Shown in pieces: positions 8,595-17,211 of a stretch of 64,000 nucleotides of DNA (the stretch's first letter is position 1; each line of letters opens with the position of its first letter). The stretch lies in contig NZ_CABUHK010000003.1 of the NCBI RefSeq assembly GCF_902491285.1, positions 1 through 64,000 on the forward strand. The letters run 5' to 3'. The notes under the pieces are model-generated. The model ran no database searches and had not been told where the DNA came from. It worked only from the letters and a program-made list of their open reading frames with translations. The position numbers and the translations under genes were made by a program. This DNA is from an uncultured Bacteroides sp. (GTDB lineage: Bacteria > Bacteroidota > Bacteroidia > Bacteroidales > Bacteroidaceae).

Positions 8595-10073
8595 TTAAAT
8601 CGTTGCCGGTTCGGGTTTTATTGTTGCATTGCCGTCGGTTCCGGTTTCGCTTCCTTTTTTCTGCTTGAATCCTGCCCGTTCCATCTTCTTCCACTTGAAG
8701 TCCCTGTTTATGAGATAACTGAGGTATCCTCTCAAAGAGCAGAAAGTGATGATGGGGTGATAAAAAATCGGTTCCAATATGGACGCAATGATAATCCACA
8801 GGTATTCGTACCCTCTTTTATAAAGCATTCCGACGTAATAATCGTAGGTGATAACGACAATGGAGAGGAACTGGCAGAACGTGTAGATTGTCAGATAAAT
8901 CATCCATGCCGTATTCCAGTTGACCGCTCCCGTGAAAGCCAGGTAGATGAATACTATCAGGCCTGCCAACTCGATGATGGGTGCCAGAAACTCAAAGATG
9001 AACATATAGGGCAGTGTGAGCAGTCCCATCTGCTTATAGTCCTTATTGAATATCATTTTATGATGAATACTCAGTGTCTGGAATAATCCGCGTGCCCAGC
9101 GGGTACGTTGGCGATAAAGCATCGCAAGGTTAGGCGGCCCTTCTGTCCAGCAACAGGTATCCGGAATCTGCACAATCTTGTAAGGGCGCGAGAAGTCGCA
9201 CATATATCCTACCATACGGGTAATCAAATCCATGTCCTCTGCAAAGGAAGGGGCATCGTATCCACCTGCCTCAATAGCTACCGAACGGTCAAAAAGGCCG
9301 AACCCACCAGATACATTCGGCATGCCGTTGATGGCAGACCATCCCATCTTGCCTATCAGGTAGGAACGCATATATTCCAGATTCTGGAAAAGCGGAATCG
9401 GGGTACGGGGAGTCCTGACATCCACAATCTGCCCGTCTTTTACTACACATCCGTTGGCCATCAGCATTGTCCCGCTGACTGCAATCACCTGCTTGTCCGA
9501 AGAGATGATTGGTGAGATGCATCGGTAAAGAGCGTATTTCTCCAGGATACAATCTACATCCGTGCAGATAAAGTAAGGGTATGAAGAGACGTTGATGCCT
9601 GCATTGGATGCGTCCGCCTTGGTTCCACCGTTTTCTTTGTCGACGATGATGAGCTGGCTGTATTTCGGATTCGTCGACTTCAAAAGCCTTCTGAACGGTT
9701 GGGTCTTGATTCGTTCGATATATGCATATGGCACTTCTACCAGTTCATAATGCTCGACAATTTTCTCCAACGTGCTGTCCGTACTGCCATCATTTACAAT
9801 GATTACCTCGAAGAGCGGATATTCCAATGCAAGCATGGAGTTGATATTGTCGATGATTGTCTTTTCTTCATTGTAGGCGGGAGCAATCACCGAGATGCCG
9901 GGTGTATAAGGAGATTCTTTGATTGTCTTCCGCATATAACTCTCCACATAATAGTCTTTTCTCCGTTTCAGAGAAATGAAAGAGAGGAAAGCGAAAGTGA
10001 CAAAGCTTATCGCCAACATACTCGTATAAAAGAATACGAAATAATTGAAGATTGTAAATATGATATCTTTCAT
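8595..10073 (-). CDS. Membrane GT2 processive glycosyltransferase, PgaC/IcaA-like
   Basis: A 492-residue inner-membrane family 2 glycosyltransferase. One N-terminal membrane segment (about 8-35) precedes the catalytic domain. That domain has all processive-synthase motifs: NDGSTD (94-99), TDVD (171-174), an AED acceptor-site acid (Asp280) and QRTRW (322-326). Several membrane segments follow from about 345 to 445. This matches beta-glycan synthases of the PgaC/hyaluronan synthase type that couple polymerisation to transport. The sugar cannot be told from sequence. It is the second gene of the operon, starting 6 bases after the HEAT gene. No PilZ domain is present, so any c-di-GMP control would have to be indirect. 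Confidence 0.9.
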   Translation of the reverse strand: MKDIIFTIFNYFVFFYTSMLAISFVTFAFLSFISLKRRKDYYVESYMRKTIKESPYTPGISVIAPAYNEEKTIIDNINSMLALEYPLFEVIIVNDGSTDSTLEKIVEHYELVEVPYAYIERIKTQPFRRLLKSTNPKYSQLIIVDKENGGTKADASNAGINVSSYPYFICTDVDCILEKYALYRCISPIISSDKQVIAVSGTMLMANGCVVKDGQIVDVRTPRTPIPLFQNLEYMRSYLIGKMGWSAINGMPNVSGGFGLFDRSVAIEAGGYDAPSFAEDMDLITRMVGYMCDFSRPYKIVQIPDTCCWTEGPPNLAMLYRQRTRWARGLFQTLSIHHKMIFNKDYKQMGLLTLPYMFIFEFLAPIIELAGLIVFIYLAFTGAVNWNTAWMIYLTIYTFCQFLSIVVITYDYYVGMLYKRGYEYLWIIIASILEPIFYHPIITFCSLRGYLSYLINRDFKWKKMERAGFKQKKGSETGTDGNATIKPEPATI

Positions 10074-10078
10074 GCTCT

Positions 10079-11251
10079 CTAATTTAACTGGTTGATTAAC
10101 GGATGCTTCGTATGGGCGAACAATATCGCAGAGTGAGAATCAGCTTTTCGCTCCAATTGATCGAAGGTTTTTCTTCCCATGGCACTATAATCGTATAGGG
10201 CTTTCAGGATTACTCGTTTCGTTCCCCAATTGTCGGCTTCGTCGTAAGCATTGTAAAGAAATCCCAAGGCTTTGTCCGTCTTCAAGTCGGCGATGGCGGT
10301 GATGATTTGCCGTTTGACTTCTTCCGGTTGCACATGATACATCTCAATCAGCTTGGGTTCTATCTCTTTGTATTTTAGTTTTCCCAAAGTTTTTATCGCT
10401 TCGCTCCGTATTTCTGTAGAGCGCGCGTTGATTTGTTTTGCTAAAATCGGTGCACTTTCTGTTTCATTGTATAGTCTTATCTCATTGATAAAGAATGTCT
10501 TAACATTTTCCTCGGCTGAAGTGTTTACCCATTTTATGAAACTTGGGGTGTTATAACCTACCTTCTTAGGATGTTCAAGGATAGCATGCAATTCCATCAT
10601 GTCCCATTGCCTTAACTTCATGCTGATATCTTCGTCGAAGAAACGAAACGGGTCTCCTTGGCTTAACCACATATAAGTATAGCGTGCCGAATTTCTCAAT
10701 TCCATCTCGCGATGGTAGAGGAAACGTACTAATACGGCTTCGGAAGCATATCCGTTGATGGACTGAATAAGTTTCAGGGCTTGTATCTTAGCTCTTTTAG
10801 TCCCGAACTGTAGTTCGCGTTCGAGAAAACGTGTTATCTGGAATACGGTTTGTATGGATTGGTAGTTGACCTCATTGATTTCATTCTCATGTACACTCTT
10901 GATTTCCGTTAATAGCTGCGTGATGATGCGTAGCTCGGCGGGCTTGGGGCGTTTTTTCGTGTTATATGCTAATCTGTCTGCTATCTCCTCCTCATTTAAT
11001 GCATTGGAATCTAGTGAGATTGTCTTCATTACTTCATAATACTTATCGAATGCTTTGTTATATTTCCGTTTCTCTTTCCGTCTTTTGAATATACCATATA
11101 TGATATGGAATAGTAGGAACAAGTATGCAATAATGCAGAACATAACAGCGATTGAGCATATTCTTATGATCAACGGATATCCTACGAACTTATAGTATAT
11201 CCAATAGAAATAGTATTCTATGAAATCTACGCCATATAAAACTTGCTCCAT
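10079..11251 (-). CDS. Membrane-anchored HEAT-repeat protein
   Basis: A 390-residue protein with one strong membrane segment near residues 28-52 (GYPLIIRICSIAVMF onward), then a very basic stop-transfer (KRRKEKRKYN) and a cytoplasmic helical domain. From about residue 120 to the end, paired helices of HEAT type recur (RAKIQALKLIQSI, STEIRSEAIKTLGKLKY, PEEVKRQIITAIADL). First gene of the operon, with a -7 box about 80 bases upstream. HEAT proteins serve as scaffolds, so a cytoplasmic platform or regulator for the adjacent synthase is inferred. It occupies the place that the small membrane partner PgaD holds in Pga loci. Confidence 0.8.
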   Translation of the reverse strand: MEQVLYGVDFIEYYFYWIYYKFVGYPLIIRICSIAVMFCIIAYLFLLFHIIYGIFKRRKEKRKYNKAFDKYYEVMKTISLDSNALNEEEIADRLAYNTKKRPKPAELRIITQLLTEIKSVHENEINEVNYQSIQTVFQITRFLERELQFGTKRAKIQALKLIQSINGYASEAVLVRFLYHREMELRNSARYTYMWLSQGDPFRFFDEDISMKLRQWDMMELHAILEHPKKVGYNTPSFIKWVNTSAEENVKTFFINEIRLYNETESAPILAKQINARSTEIRSEAIKTLGKLKYKEIEPKLIEMYHVQPEEVKRQIITAIADLKTDKALGFLYNAYDEADNWGTKRVILKALYDYSAMGRKTFDQLERKADSHSAILFAHTKHPLINQLN

Positions 11252-11332
11252 TTCCCTTGATATATTTATCTAAAAACTTGTATATTTAAAACAAATGCTG
11301 TACATTTGTTGTATTGTATGTTCTGCTGTATG

Positions 11333-11340
11333 CAAATATA
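11333..11340 (-). promoter_or_regulatory. Candidate -7 box for the exopolysaccharide operon
   Basis: The minus strand reads TATATTTG (full match to TAnnTTTG), 82 bases upstream of the HEAT gene ATG. No -33 TTTG at the expected distance. Confidence 0.5.
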
Positions 11341-11475
11341 CTAAATAACTTGTATATATTAGCCATTATTCATGGACAGGACTTTTGGACGGTATTTCAT
11401 ACCTTGTGATTATTTTCGATGGAAAGGGTTGAAATGACAATTAGTGGCGGTTAAAAGGCTATAAAGTATTAAAGA

Positions 11476-11483
11476 TATTTTTG
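11476..11483 (+). promoter_or_regulatory. Candidate -7 box for the LruC-domain gene
   Basis: TATTTTTG matches TAnnTTTG and stands about 88 bases before the ATG at 11572. Confidence 0.35.
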
Positions 11484-11571
11484 ATTAGTTAACGAATGAG
11501 GCCGGTATATGCGAGTCATATGGCGTAATCTCATGCGAAACAAAAACAAACAATAATTTAAATTCTGGAAT

Positions 11572-12927
11572 ATGATGAAGATTAAAAAATTGATGTATGT
11601 CCTTATGGGGGCATTTGCCATTGTTGCTTGTACGGATAATGACAATGAAGGGGGAGTGAATAATGGAGAAGAGGGAGGTGATAATTCGCCGGAGTATGTA
11701 ATTCCTGCTGGGTTTGATTTTGCAACTAGCCGTGCAGTCGCAGTTGAGGTGGCTTCAGCTAAACCTGTAGTCGTATCCTTGTATTCGGATAAGGACTGTA
11801 AAGAAGAAAATTTATTGGTTGGAGATTTGCTTGTGAAGGGTGAAAAAAGTTTAGAGCTAAATGTGCCGATTCACTGTATAAATCTTTATTTAAGATATGC
11901 AACGGCAACGACAACAGCTAAAGATGTTGCATTTCCGATTGCCAATGTTACTCGTGGAAGTGAAGTTGTAGCAATTACAGTGCCTGAAGATGCAGTGCAA
12001 CCTACTAATGAAAAGGATGCCGGATGGCTTTTCTATCACAATACAGGGGTTGCTATGTTTGAAGACAATTGGCCGATAGAACCGAATAAGGACAATGATT
12101 TGAACGATGTAGTTTTTGAATATGATTTGAAGGTTACTGAATGTCAGAATGAGGAATTGTTAGTAAATCAGGCATATAAAGAGAACTTGAAGCTGACTTT
12201 GGATATTCGTGCGAAAGGTGGCAGATATCCTACAGCGATTGGTGTAGTATTGGGTGGTTTGGACAAGAAATATATTAATGAGGCTACTGCTGTAACCCGT
12301 ATTGTATTGAAAAAGGGACAGGGAACAGAGGACGAATTAGCTGTGGGAAAAATGGAAGCGGAAATGCGCGGAACATTGTTTGGCAAATCGCAGTATTGCA
12401 AAGTTACTGTAGATACGAAAAATAGTAATCCTGTTATCATAATGGACGGATTGGCTGATTTAGGTGATAACACTAATTTCTTCCAGACTACAGAAGGATA
12501 TATAAATCCGGGACAAGGTATGTTGCGCGCAGAGATTACGCTGAGTGGTAAGGAACGTACCAGTCTTACAGAGGATTTGGAACAATTGAAGGCTTATCGT
12601 GAGCTTATTACTAATACAAATAATCAGAACTTCTTTATTAAGACAAACAGCAATAAAGAGATTCACATGAAAGGTTATAGGCCGACTTATTTTTATACTA
12701 ATTATGACGCTGATTCAAAAGGTGAAATGATGGACGGTGTTCCATATTGTAATAAGAATGGTTTTGTTTGGGGAATAAAAGTTCCTGTTGGTACAAAACA
12801 TGCTTATGAGCAAGTGCTGTTTGATGATGCTTATCCTAAGTTTCGTGGTTGGGTGACTAGCAACGGTACCGATAATAAAGATTGGTATTTGCATCCCGTA
12901 GGGGGAAAAGTAGTAGAAGCTTGGTAA
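11572..12927 (+). CDS. LruC-domain lipoprotein
   Basis: A 451-residue lipoprotein (lipobox AIVAC, Cys about 20) followed by an acidic Asn/Gly/Glu linker. From about residue 140 it matches the LruC/DUF4842 family. Its opening is typical: GWLFYHNTGVAMFEDNWP, then the acidic DNDLNDVVFEYD calcium-type loop, then beta-sandwich strands to the C-terminal WYLHPVGGKVVEAW. Such proteins are surface or outer-membrane lipoproteins of unknown ligand. The gene is monocistronic, bounded by its own promoter candidate and a strong terminator, so it is probably not part of the lyase pair downstream. Two successive ATG codons begin it, and either may be used. Confidence 0.8.
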   Translation: MMKIKKLMYVLMGAFAIVACTDNDNEGGVNNGEEGGDNSPEYVIPAGFDFATSRAVAVEVASAKPVVVSLYSDKDCKEENLLVGDLLVKGEKSLELNVPIHCINLYLRYATATTTAKDVAFPIANVTRGSEVVAITVPEDAVQPTNEKDAGWLFYHNTGVAMFEDNWPIEPNKDNDLNDVVFEYDLKVTECQNEELLVNQAYKENLKLTLDIRAKGGRYPTAIGVVLGGLDKKYINEATAVTRIVLKKGQGTEDELAVGKMEAEMRGTLFGKSQYCKVTVDTKNSNPVIIMDGLADLGDNTNFFQTTEGYINPGQGMLRAEITLSGKERTSLTEDLEQLKAYRELITNTNNQNFFIKTNSNKEIHMKGYRPTYFYTNYDADSKGEMMDGVPYCNKNGFVWGIKVPVGTKHAYEQVLFDDAYPKFRGWVTSNGTDNKDWYLHPVGGKVVEAW

Positions 12928-12974
12928 TACAAAAGCTCAGCCAATACGTTATTTGAGATATTTTGTACAATTTG

Positions 12975-13006
12975 AACCCCTCTTTTTTCGAAAAGAGGGG
13001 TTTCTT
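12975..13006 (+). terminator. Strong terminator after the LruC gene
   Basis: A perfect 12-base-pair stem (12975-12986 with 12991-13002, core CCCCTC/GAGGGG) with a TTCG tetraloop and a short T-rich tail. An alternative start of the next gene at 12963 would lie inside this hairpin, which argues for the start at 13044. Confidence 0.85.
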
Positions 13007-13043
13007 TGTACCCGGAAAAACAATCTTTAAACTAATACCCGTA

Positions 13044-13736
13044 ATGATGAAGCGATTTTTTATTGGCTACAGTTTGATTACTTTTTTCTTTTTGAATAGT
13101 GTAGTGCTCTTTGCGCAACACAAAAACTCCTTTACCAAACAATGGAAAATAGAAGATGAATCCCATGCCTTGCAGATGATAGAACATGCGGATACATTGG
13201 AACTGATTGTTCCTAAAGGTTTGACCATGTGGTATGGGCAACGTCTGACAGGTGATTATGAGATAAGTTATCGTATCTGTATGGTAATGAAAGGCGGAAC
13301 ATATGATCGTTTAAGTGACTTGAATTGTTTTTGGGCTGCCAATGACCCTAAACATCCTGATAACCTTTTTGCCCGTAGCGAGTGGCGGAACGGTGTCTTT
13401 AAAAACTACAATACACTGAACCTTTTCTACGTTGGATACGGAGGAAATGACAATTCTACGACTCGTTTCCGTCGTTATTGGGGAGAATATTACGGAATAG
13501 CAGACGATAAAGTAAAACCGTTACTGAGTGAGTATACAGACGCACCGCATCTGCTTGCTCCCAATCAATGGTATCAAATTCAAATCCGGGTTAAAAAAGG
13601 AATAACTACTTATTCAGTGAATGGCGAGGAACTTTTCCGTTATTCTGTGGCAGATGGCTTGGGGAACGGTCATTTCGGATTACGCCTTTTGCAGAATCAC
13701 GTCTTGTTTACTGGCTTTAAAGTGATTACATTTTAA
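13044..13736 (+). CDS. DUF6250 domain protein, secreted lectin/lyase-like fold
   Basis: A 230-residue secreted protein with a cleavable signal peptide (hydrophobic core ending LFAQ at about residue 24). The mature part is an Arg/Tyr/Trp-rich beta protein of the DUF6250 type, related in pattern to concanavalin-like beta-jelly-roll folds of glycan-binding proteins and some lyases ([29 protein letters not shown], ending [16 protein letters not shown]). It is followed at 34 bases by the PL8 lyase and probably co-transcribed. A binding or auxiliary role on the same glycan is inferred. The ATG at 13044 is chosen because the upstream alternative overlaps the terminator. Confidence 0.75.
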   Translation: MMKRFFIGYSLITFFFLNSVVLFAQHKNSFTKQWKIEDESHALQMIEHADTLELIVPKGLTMWYGQRLTGDYEISYRICMVMKGGTYDRLSDLNCFWAANDPKHPDNLFARSEWRNGVFKNYNTLNLFYVGYGGNDNSTTRFRRYWGEYYGIADDKVKPLLSEYTDAPHLLAPNQWYQIQIRVKKGITTYSVNGEELFRYSVADGLGNGHFGLRLLQNHVLFTGFKVITF

Positions 13737-13770
13737 ATTGCACATAAAAAATCTAATATACAATATACCC

Positions 13771-16700
13771 ATGATGAAACAACCTTTTACCAGACTAGGA
13801 GTAACCACTCTACTTTCCTGTTTATGTTCAGCATTTCTTCATGCGCAAGTAGTTACAGACGAGCGGCTGTTCTCTTTTGAGGAACCGCAAGTTCCAGACT
13901 GTATTACGGGCGTCCACTCCCGGCTTTCCATCTCCGATATACATTATAAGGATGGAAAACATTCGATGAAATGGGACTTTGAACCTGGCGGCGTATTAGA
14001 ACTCAAGAAAGATTTGAAATTTGAAAAGAAGGATCCGACCGGAAAGGATCTGTATCTTTCAGCTTTTATAGTGTGGGTGTATAATGAAGAACCCCAAAAT
14101 GCAACGATCGATTTTGAATTCTTGAAAGACGGTAAGAAATGTACTTCGTTTCCTTTCGGAATTAACTTTAAAGGTTGGCGTGCCGCATGGGTTTGTTATG
14201 AACGTGATATGCAAGGTATGCCGGAAGAAGGTATGAATGAACTCCGTATTGTTGCCCCAAATGCAAAAGGAAGCCTTTTCATCGATCATTTGATTACTGC
14301 GACCAAGGTTGATGCACGTCAGCAAACAGCCGATTTACAGGTGCCTTTTGTAAATGCCGGAACCAATAACCATTGGCTGGTTGTCTATAAGCACTCGCTT
14401 TTAAAACCGGATATTGAATTGACCTCTGTCAGCGACAAGCAAAAGAAAGAAATGCAACTGCTGGAGAAACGTTTCCGGGATATGAATTATACAAAAGGCA
14501 AGCTCTCGGACAAAGAAGTGGAGACTATCCGTAAGAAATATGATTTTTATCAGATTACATATAAAAACGGTCAGGTATCGGGTGTGCCTATTTATATGGT
14601 GCGCGCTTCCGAAGCTTATGAACGGATTATACCGAATTGGGATAAGGATATGCTGACTAAGCTCGGTATAGAAATGCGTGCCTATTTTGATTTGATGAAA
14701 CGGATTGCTGTTGCGTATAATAATAGTGCTGCAAAACCGGAACTTCAGAAAGAAATGAAGCAGAAATTCTTGGCTATGTATGACCATATAACAGACCAGG
14801 GGGTGACTTATGGCAGTTGTTGGGGGAATATCCATCATTACGGATATAGTGTTCGCGGATTGTATCTGGCATATTTCCTGATGAAAGACGTACTTCGTGA
14901 AGCCGGTAAGTTGCAGGAAGCCGAACGCACACTGCGGTGGTATGCCATTACGAATGAGGTATATCCTAAACCGGAAGGTAATGGAATTGATATGGACTCA
15001 TTTAATACACAGACTACCGGTCGCATTGCAAGTATCCTGATGATGGAGGATACACCGGAAAAGTTGCAATACTTGAAGTCTTTCTCCCGTTGGATTGATT
15101 ACGGTTGTCGTCCCGCTCCGGGGCTGGATGGCTCGTTCAAAATAGATGGCGGTGCTTTCCATCACCGTAATAACTACCCTGCTTATGCCGTCGGTGGTTT
15201 GGATGGGGCGACTAATATGATTTATCTTTTCAATCGGACAGAATTTGCTGTCTCGGAATTGGCACATGAGACAGTGAGAAATGTATTATTTGCAATGCGT
15301 TTCTACTGTAATAAATTGAATTTCCCATTGTCAATGTCCGGTCGTCACCCCGATGGAAAGGGGAAATTAGTGCCGATGCATTATGCGATGATGGCTATGG
15401 CAGGGACTCCCGATGGGAAGTCCGAGTTTGACAAGGATATGGCATCCGCTTATCTTCGCCTTGTCTCAGGTATTTCTTCTAAAGAACAGGAACCGGAGTA
15501 TATGCCCAAAGTCTCTAACGCACAGGAACGTAAGATTGCGAAGCTGCTTGTGGAAAAAGGTTTTCGTCCTGAACCCGATCCGCAAGGAAATCTGGCACTG
15601 GGTTACGGTTGTGTATCTGTACAACGTCGTAACAACTGGTCGGCAGTGGTCCGCGGACATTCCCGCTATCTTTGGGCGGCAGAACATTATCTGGGGCATA
15701 ATCTTTATGGCCGTTATCTGGCACATGGCAGCCTGCAAATCCTGACAGCGGCACCGGGACAGAACGTTACTCCTGCCACAAGCGGCTGGCAGCAGGAAGG
15801 TTTCGACTGGAACCGTATCCCAGGTGTGACTTCCATACATCTTCCGCTGGAACAGTTGAAGGCTAAAGTCCTGAATGTGGATACTTTCTCCGGCATGGAA
15901 GAAATGCTTTACTCTGACGAGGCTTTTGCCGGTGGATTGTCGCAAAAGAAAGAGAATGGAAATTTTGGAATGAAATTGCACGAGCATGATAAATACAATG
16001 GAACTCACCGGGCACGTAAATCTTTCCATTTCATCGGCGGAATGATTGTTTGTCTAGGCTCGGATATTGAAAATGCCAACACGGAATACCCTACTGAAAC
16101 CACGATATTCCAGTTGGCAGTAACAGATAAGACAGGACATGATTACTGGAAGAATTATCAAGGTGAGGGCAAGACATGGATTGATCATCTGGGAACCGGA
16201 TATTATGTACCGGCTGCAGCTAAGTTTGAGAAGACCTTCCCGCAATATTCCCGTATGCAGGATACAGGCAAGGAAACGAAGGGGGATTGGGTTTCATTAG
16301 TCGTGAATCATGGGAAAGCTCCGAAAGGCGGAAGTTATGAATATGCTGTCCTGCCACAAACAAATGAAACTGTTATGAAGTCATTTAGCAAGAAACCTGC
16401 TTATAAGGTACTGAAGCAGGATCGCGATGCTCATGTCGTGTATTCATCGGCAGAGAATATATACTCTTATGTACTTTTTGAAACCCCGCAAGCACCTCTT
16501 CCTGGTGAATTATTACAGCGTACGGATACGTCCTGCCTAGTGATGATTCGTAAGGAATCACCAGAGAAAATTCTGCTGACAGTGGCACAGCCGGACTTGG
16601 CATTGTATCGCGGTGCAAGTGATGAAGCTTTTGATAAAGATGGAAAACGGATAGAACGCAGTATTTATTCCCGTCCGTGGATTGGCAATGAAAGTGGTGA

Positions 16701-16845
16701 AATTCCTGTTACTGTCACTTTGAAAGGTCGATGGAATGTCGAAGAAACTCCTTTCTGCAAGGTTCTTTCGTCTGATAAAAAGCAAACGGTTCTCCGTTTT
16801 ACTTGTAAAGACGGAGCTAGCTTTGGAGTGGAACTACGGAAATAA
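13771..16845 (+). CDS. Polysaccharide lyase family 8, chondroitin ABC lyase type
   Basis: A 1024-residue secreted lyase (signal peptide ending LHAQ) closely resembling the B. thetaiotaomicron PL8 chondroitin ABC lyase BT_3324 from memory. An N-terminal beta-sandwich (about 25-190) precedes the alpha-toroid catalytic domain and C-terminal beta domains. Catalytic residues of the family are visible: His465 and Tyr472 in HRNNYPAY and Arg525 in SGRHP. PL8 enzymes beta-eliminate at uronic acids of chondroitin, dermatan or hyaluronan and leave unsaturated disaccharides. No SusC/SusD pair is adjacent, so uptake of its products probably relies on a locus elsewhere. The ATG at 13771 is chosen over an upstream TTG because it begins the signal peptide. 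Confidence 0.93.
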   Translation: MMKQPFTRLGVTTLLSCLCSAFLHAQVVTDERLFSFEEPQVPDCITGVHSRLSISDIHYKDGKHSMKWDFEPGGVLELKKDLKFEKKDPTGKDLYLSAFIVWVYNEEPQNATIDFEFLKDGKKCTSFPFGINFKGWRAAWVCYERDMQGMPEEGMNELRIVAPNAKGSLFIDHLITATKVDARQQTADLQVPFVNAGTNNHWLVVYKHSLLKPDIELTSVSDKQKKEMQLLEKRFRDMNYTKGKLSDKEVETIRKKYDFYQITYKNGQVSGVPIYMVRASEAYERIIPNWDKDMLTKLGIEMRAYFDLMKRIAVAYNNSAAKPELQKEMKQKFLAMYDHITDQGVTYGSCWGNIHHYGYSVRGLYLAYFLMKDVLREAGKLQEAERTLRWYAITNEVYPKPEGNGIDMDSFNTQTTGRIASILMMEDTPEKLQYLKSFSRWIDYGCRPAPGLDGSFKIDGGAFHHRNNYPAYAVGGLDGATNMIYLFNRTEFAVSELAHETVRNVLFAMRFYCNKLNFPLSMSGRHPDGKGKLVPMHYAMMAMAGTPDGKSEFDKDMASAYLRLVSGISSKEQEPEYMPKVSNAQERKIAKLLVEKGFRPEPDPQGNLALGYGCVSVQRRNNWSAVVRGHSRYLWAAEHYLGHNLYGRYLAHGSLQILTAAPGQNVTPATSGWQQEGFDWNRIPGVTSIHLPLEQLKAKVLNVDTFSGMEEMLYSDEAFAGGLSQKKENGNFGMKLHEHDKYNGTHRARKSFHFIGGMIVCLGSDIENANTEYPTETTIFQLAVTDKTGHDYWKNYQGEGKTWIDHLGTGYYVPAAAKFEKTFPQYSRMQDTGKETKGDWVSLVVNHGKAPKGGSYEYAVLPQTNETVMKSFSKKPAYKVLKQDRDAHVVYSSAENIYSYVLFETPQAPLPGELLQRTDTSCLVMIRKESPEKILLTVAQPDLALYRGASDEAFDKDGKRIERSIYSRPWIGNESGEIPVTVTLKGRWNVEETPFCKVLSSDKKQTVLRFTCKDGASFGVELRK

Positions 16846-16913
16846 GGTGGATTCAATATAAACAGAGTGTGAAGCCTCGGACTTAAATGTTGTTCCAAAT
16901 AGAAGAAAATATT

Positions 16914-17045
16914 GTTTCAAATATTGGTTCTTTTTGTTTCACTGTTTGAAACGAAGTGTTTCACACCGAGAAACGAAGTGTTTCAAGCACTGAAACAAAG
17001 TGTTTCACGCCGAGAAACAAATAGTTTCAAATGGGGTTGAAACTT
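16914..17045. repeat. Six-unit 22-bp periodic array of GTTTC/GAAAC
   Basis: GTTTC begins at 16914, 16936, 16958, 16980, 17002 and 17024, each exactly 22 bases apart. GAAAC follows at 16948, 16970, 16992 and 17014, again 22 apart, and at 17039. Each core unit is therefore a small palindrome, GTTTC-N7-GAAAC-N5, with the tail often AAGT. The first unit keeps only the GTTTC half. Each half-site recurs about every 11 bases, so all would face one side of the DNA helix. If transcribed, the units could also fold as serial hairpins. Confidence 0.85.
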
Positions 17046-17070
17046 TTAGGACGGAAGCGAATAAAGTAAA

Positions 17071-17108
17071 GGTGGCAATAGAATGGAGAAGGACATTCTA
17101 TTGTCACC
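17071..17108. terminator. Long hairpin between convergent genes
   Basis: A 15-base-pair stem (17071-17085 with 17094-17108, one G-T wobble) and an 8-base loop. The tail is only weakly T-rich, but the position between convergent genes fits a bidirectional terminator. Confidence 0.6.
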
Positions 17109-17211
17109 TTGTTATTTGCTATCTATTGCCATTTTTACTTCTTGATAATGTGTCGTTTAGCTACCCAAAGTGACAATAGGAATGTACAAAAAAACTATGT
17201 AGAGATGCGTC

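Larger units (their letters stand above)
11252..11571. other. 320-base divergent intergenic region
   Basis: It separates the exopolysaccharide operon (left) from the LruC gene (right). It is AT-rich and holds two candidate -7 boxes, one per strand (11333-11340 and 11476-11483). No coding potential, hairpin or repeat was recognised in the middle. Confidence 0.6.
16846..17211. other. 366-base convergent intergenic region
   Basis: It lies between the PL8 lyase (+) and the porin (-). It contains the 22-bp-periodic GTTTC array at 16914-17045, a long hairpin at 17071-17108, and a further segment at 17170-17184 that could pair alternatively with one arm of that hairpin. No coding potential is evident. 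Confidence 0.7.

Noticed and set aside
12963..13043. Extended N-terminus for the DUF6250 protein
   Set aside because: The extra codons lie in the terminator hairpin of the LruC gene, and the signal peptide begins at 13044.
16914..17045. CRISPR array
   Set aside because: The 22-base unit is mostly repeat, with only 5-7 variable bases between palindromic halves. There is no room for 30-base spacers and no cas gene nearby.
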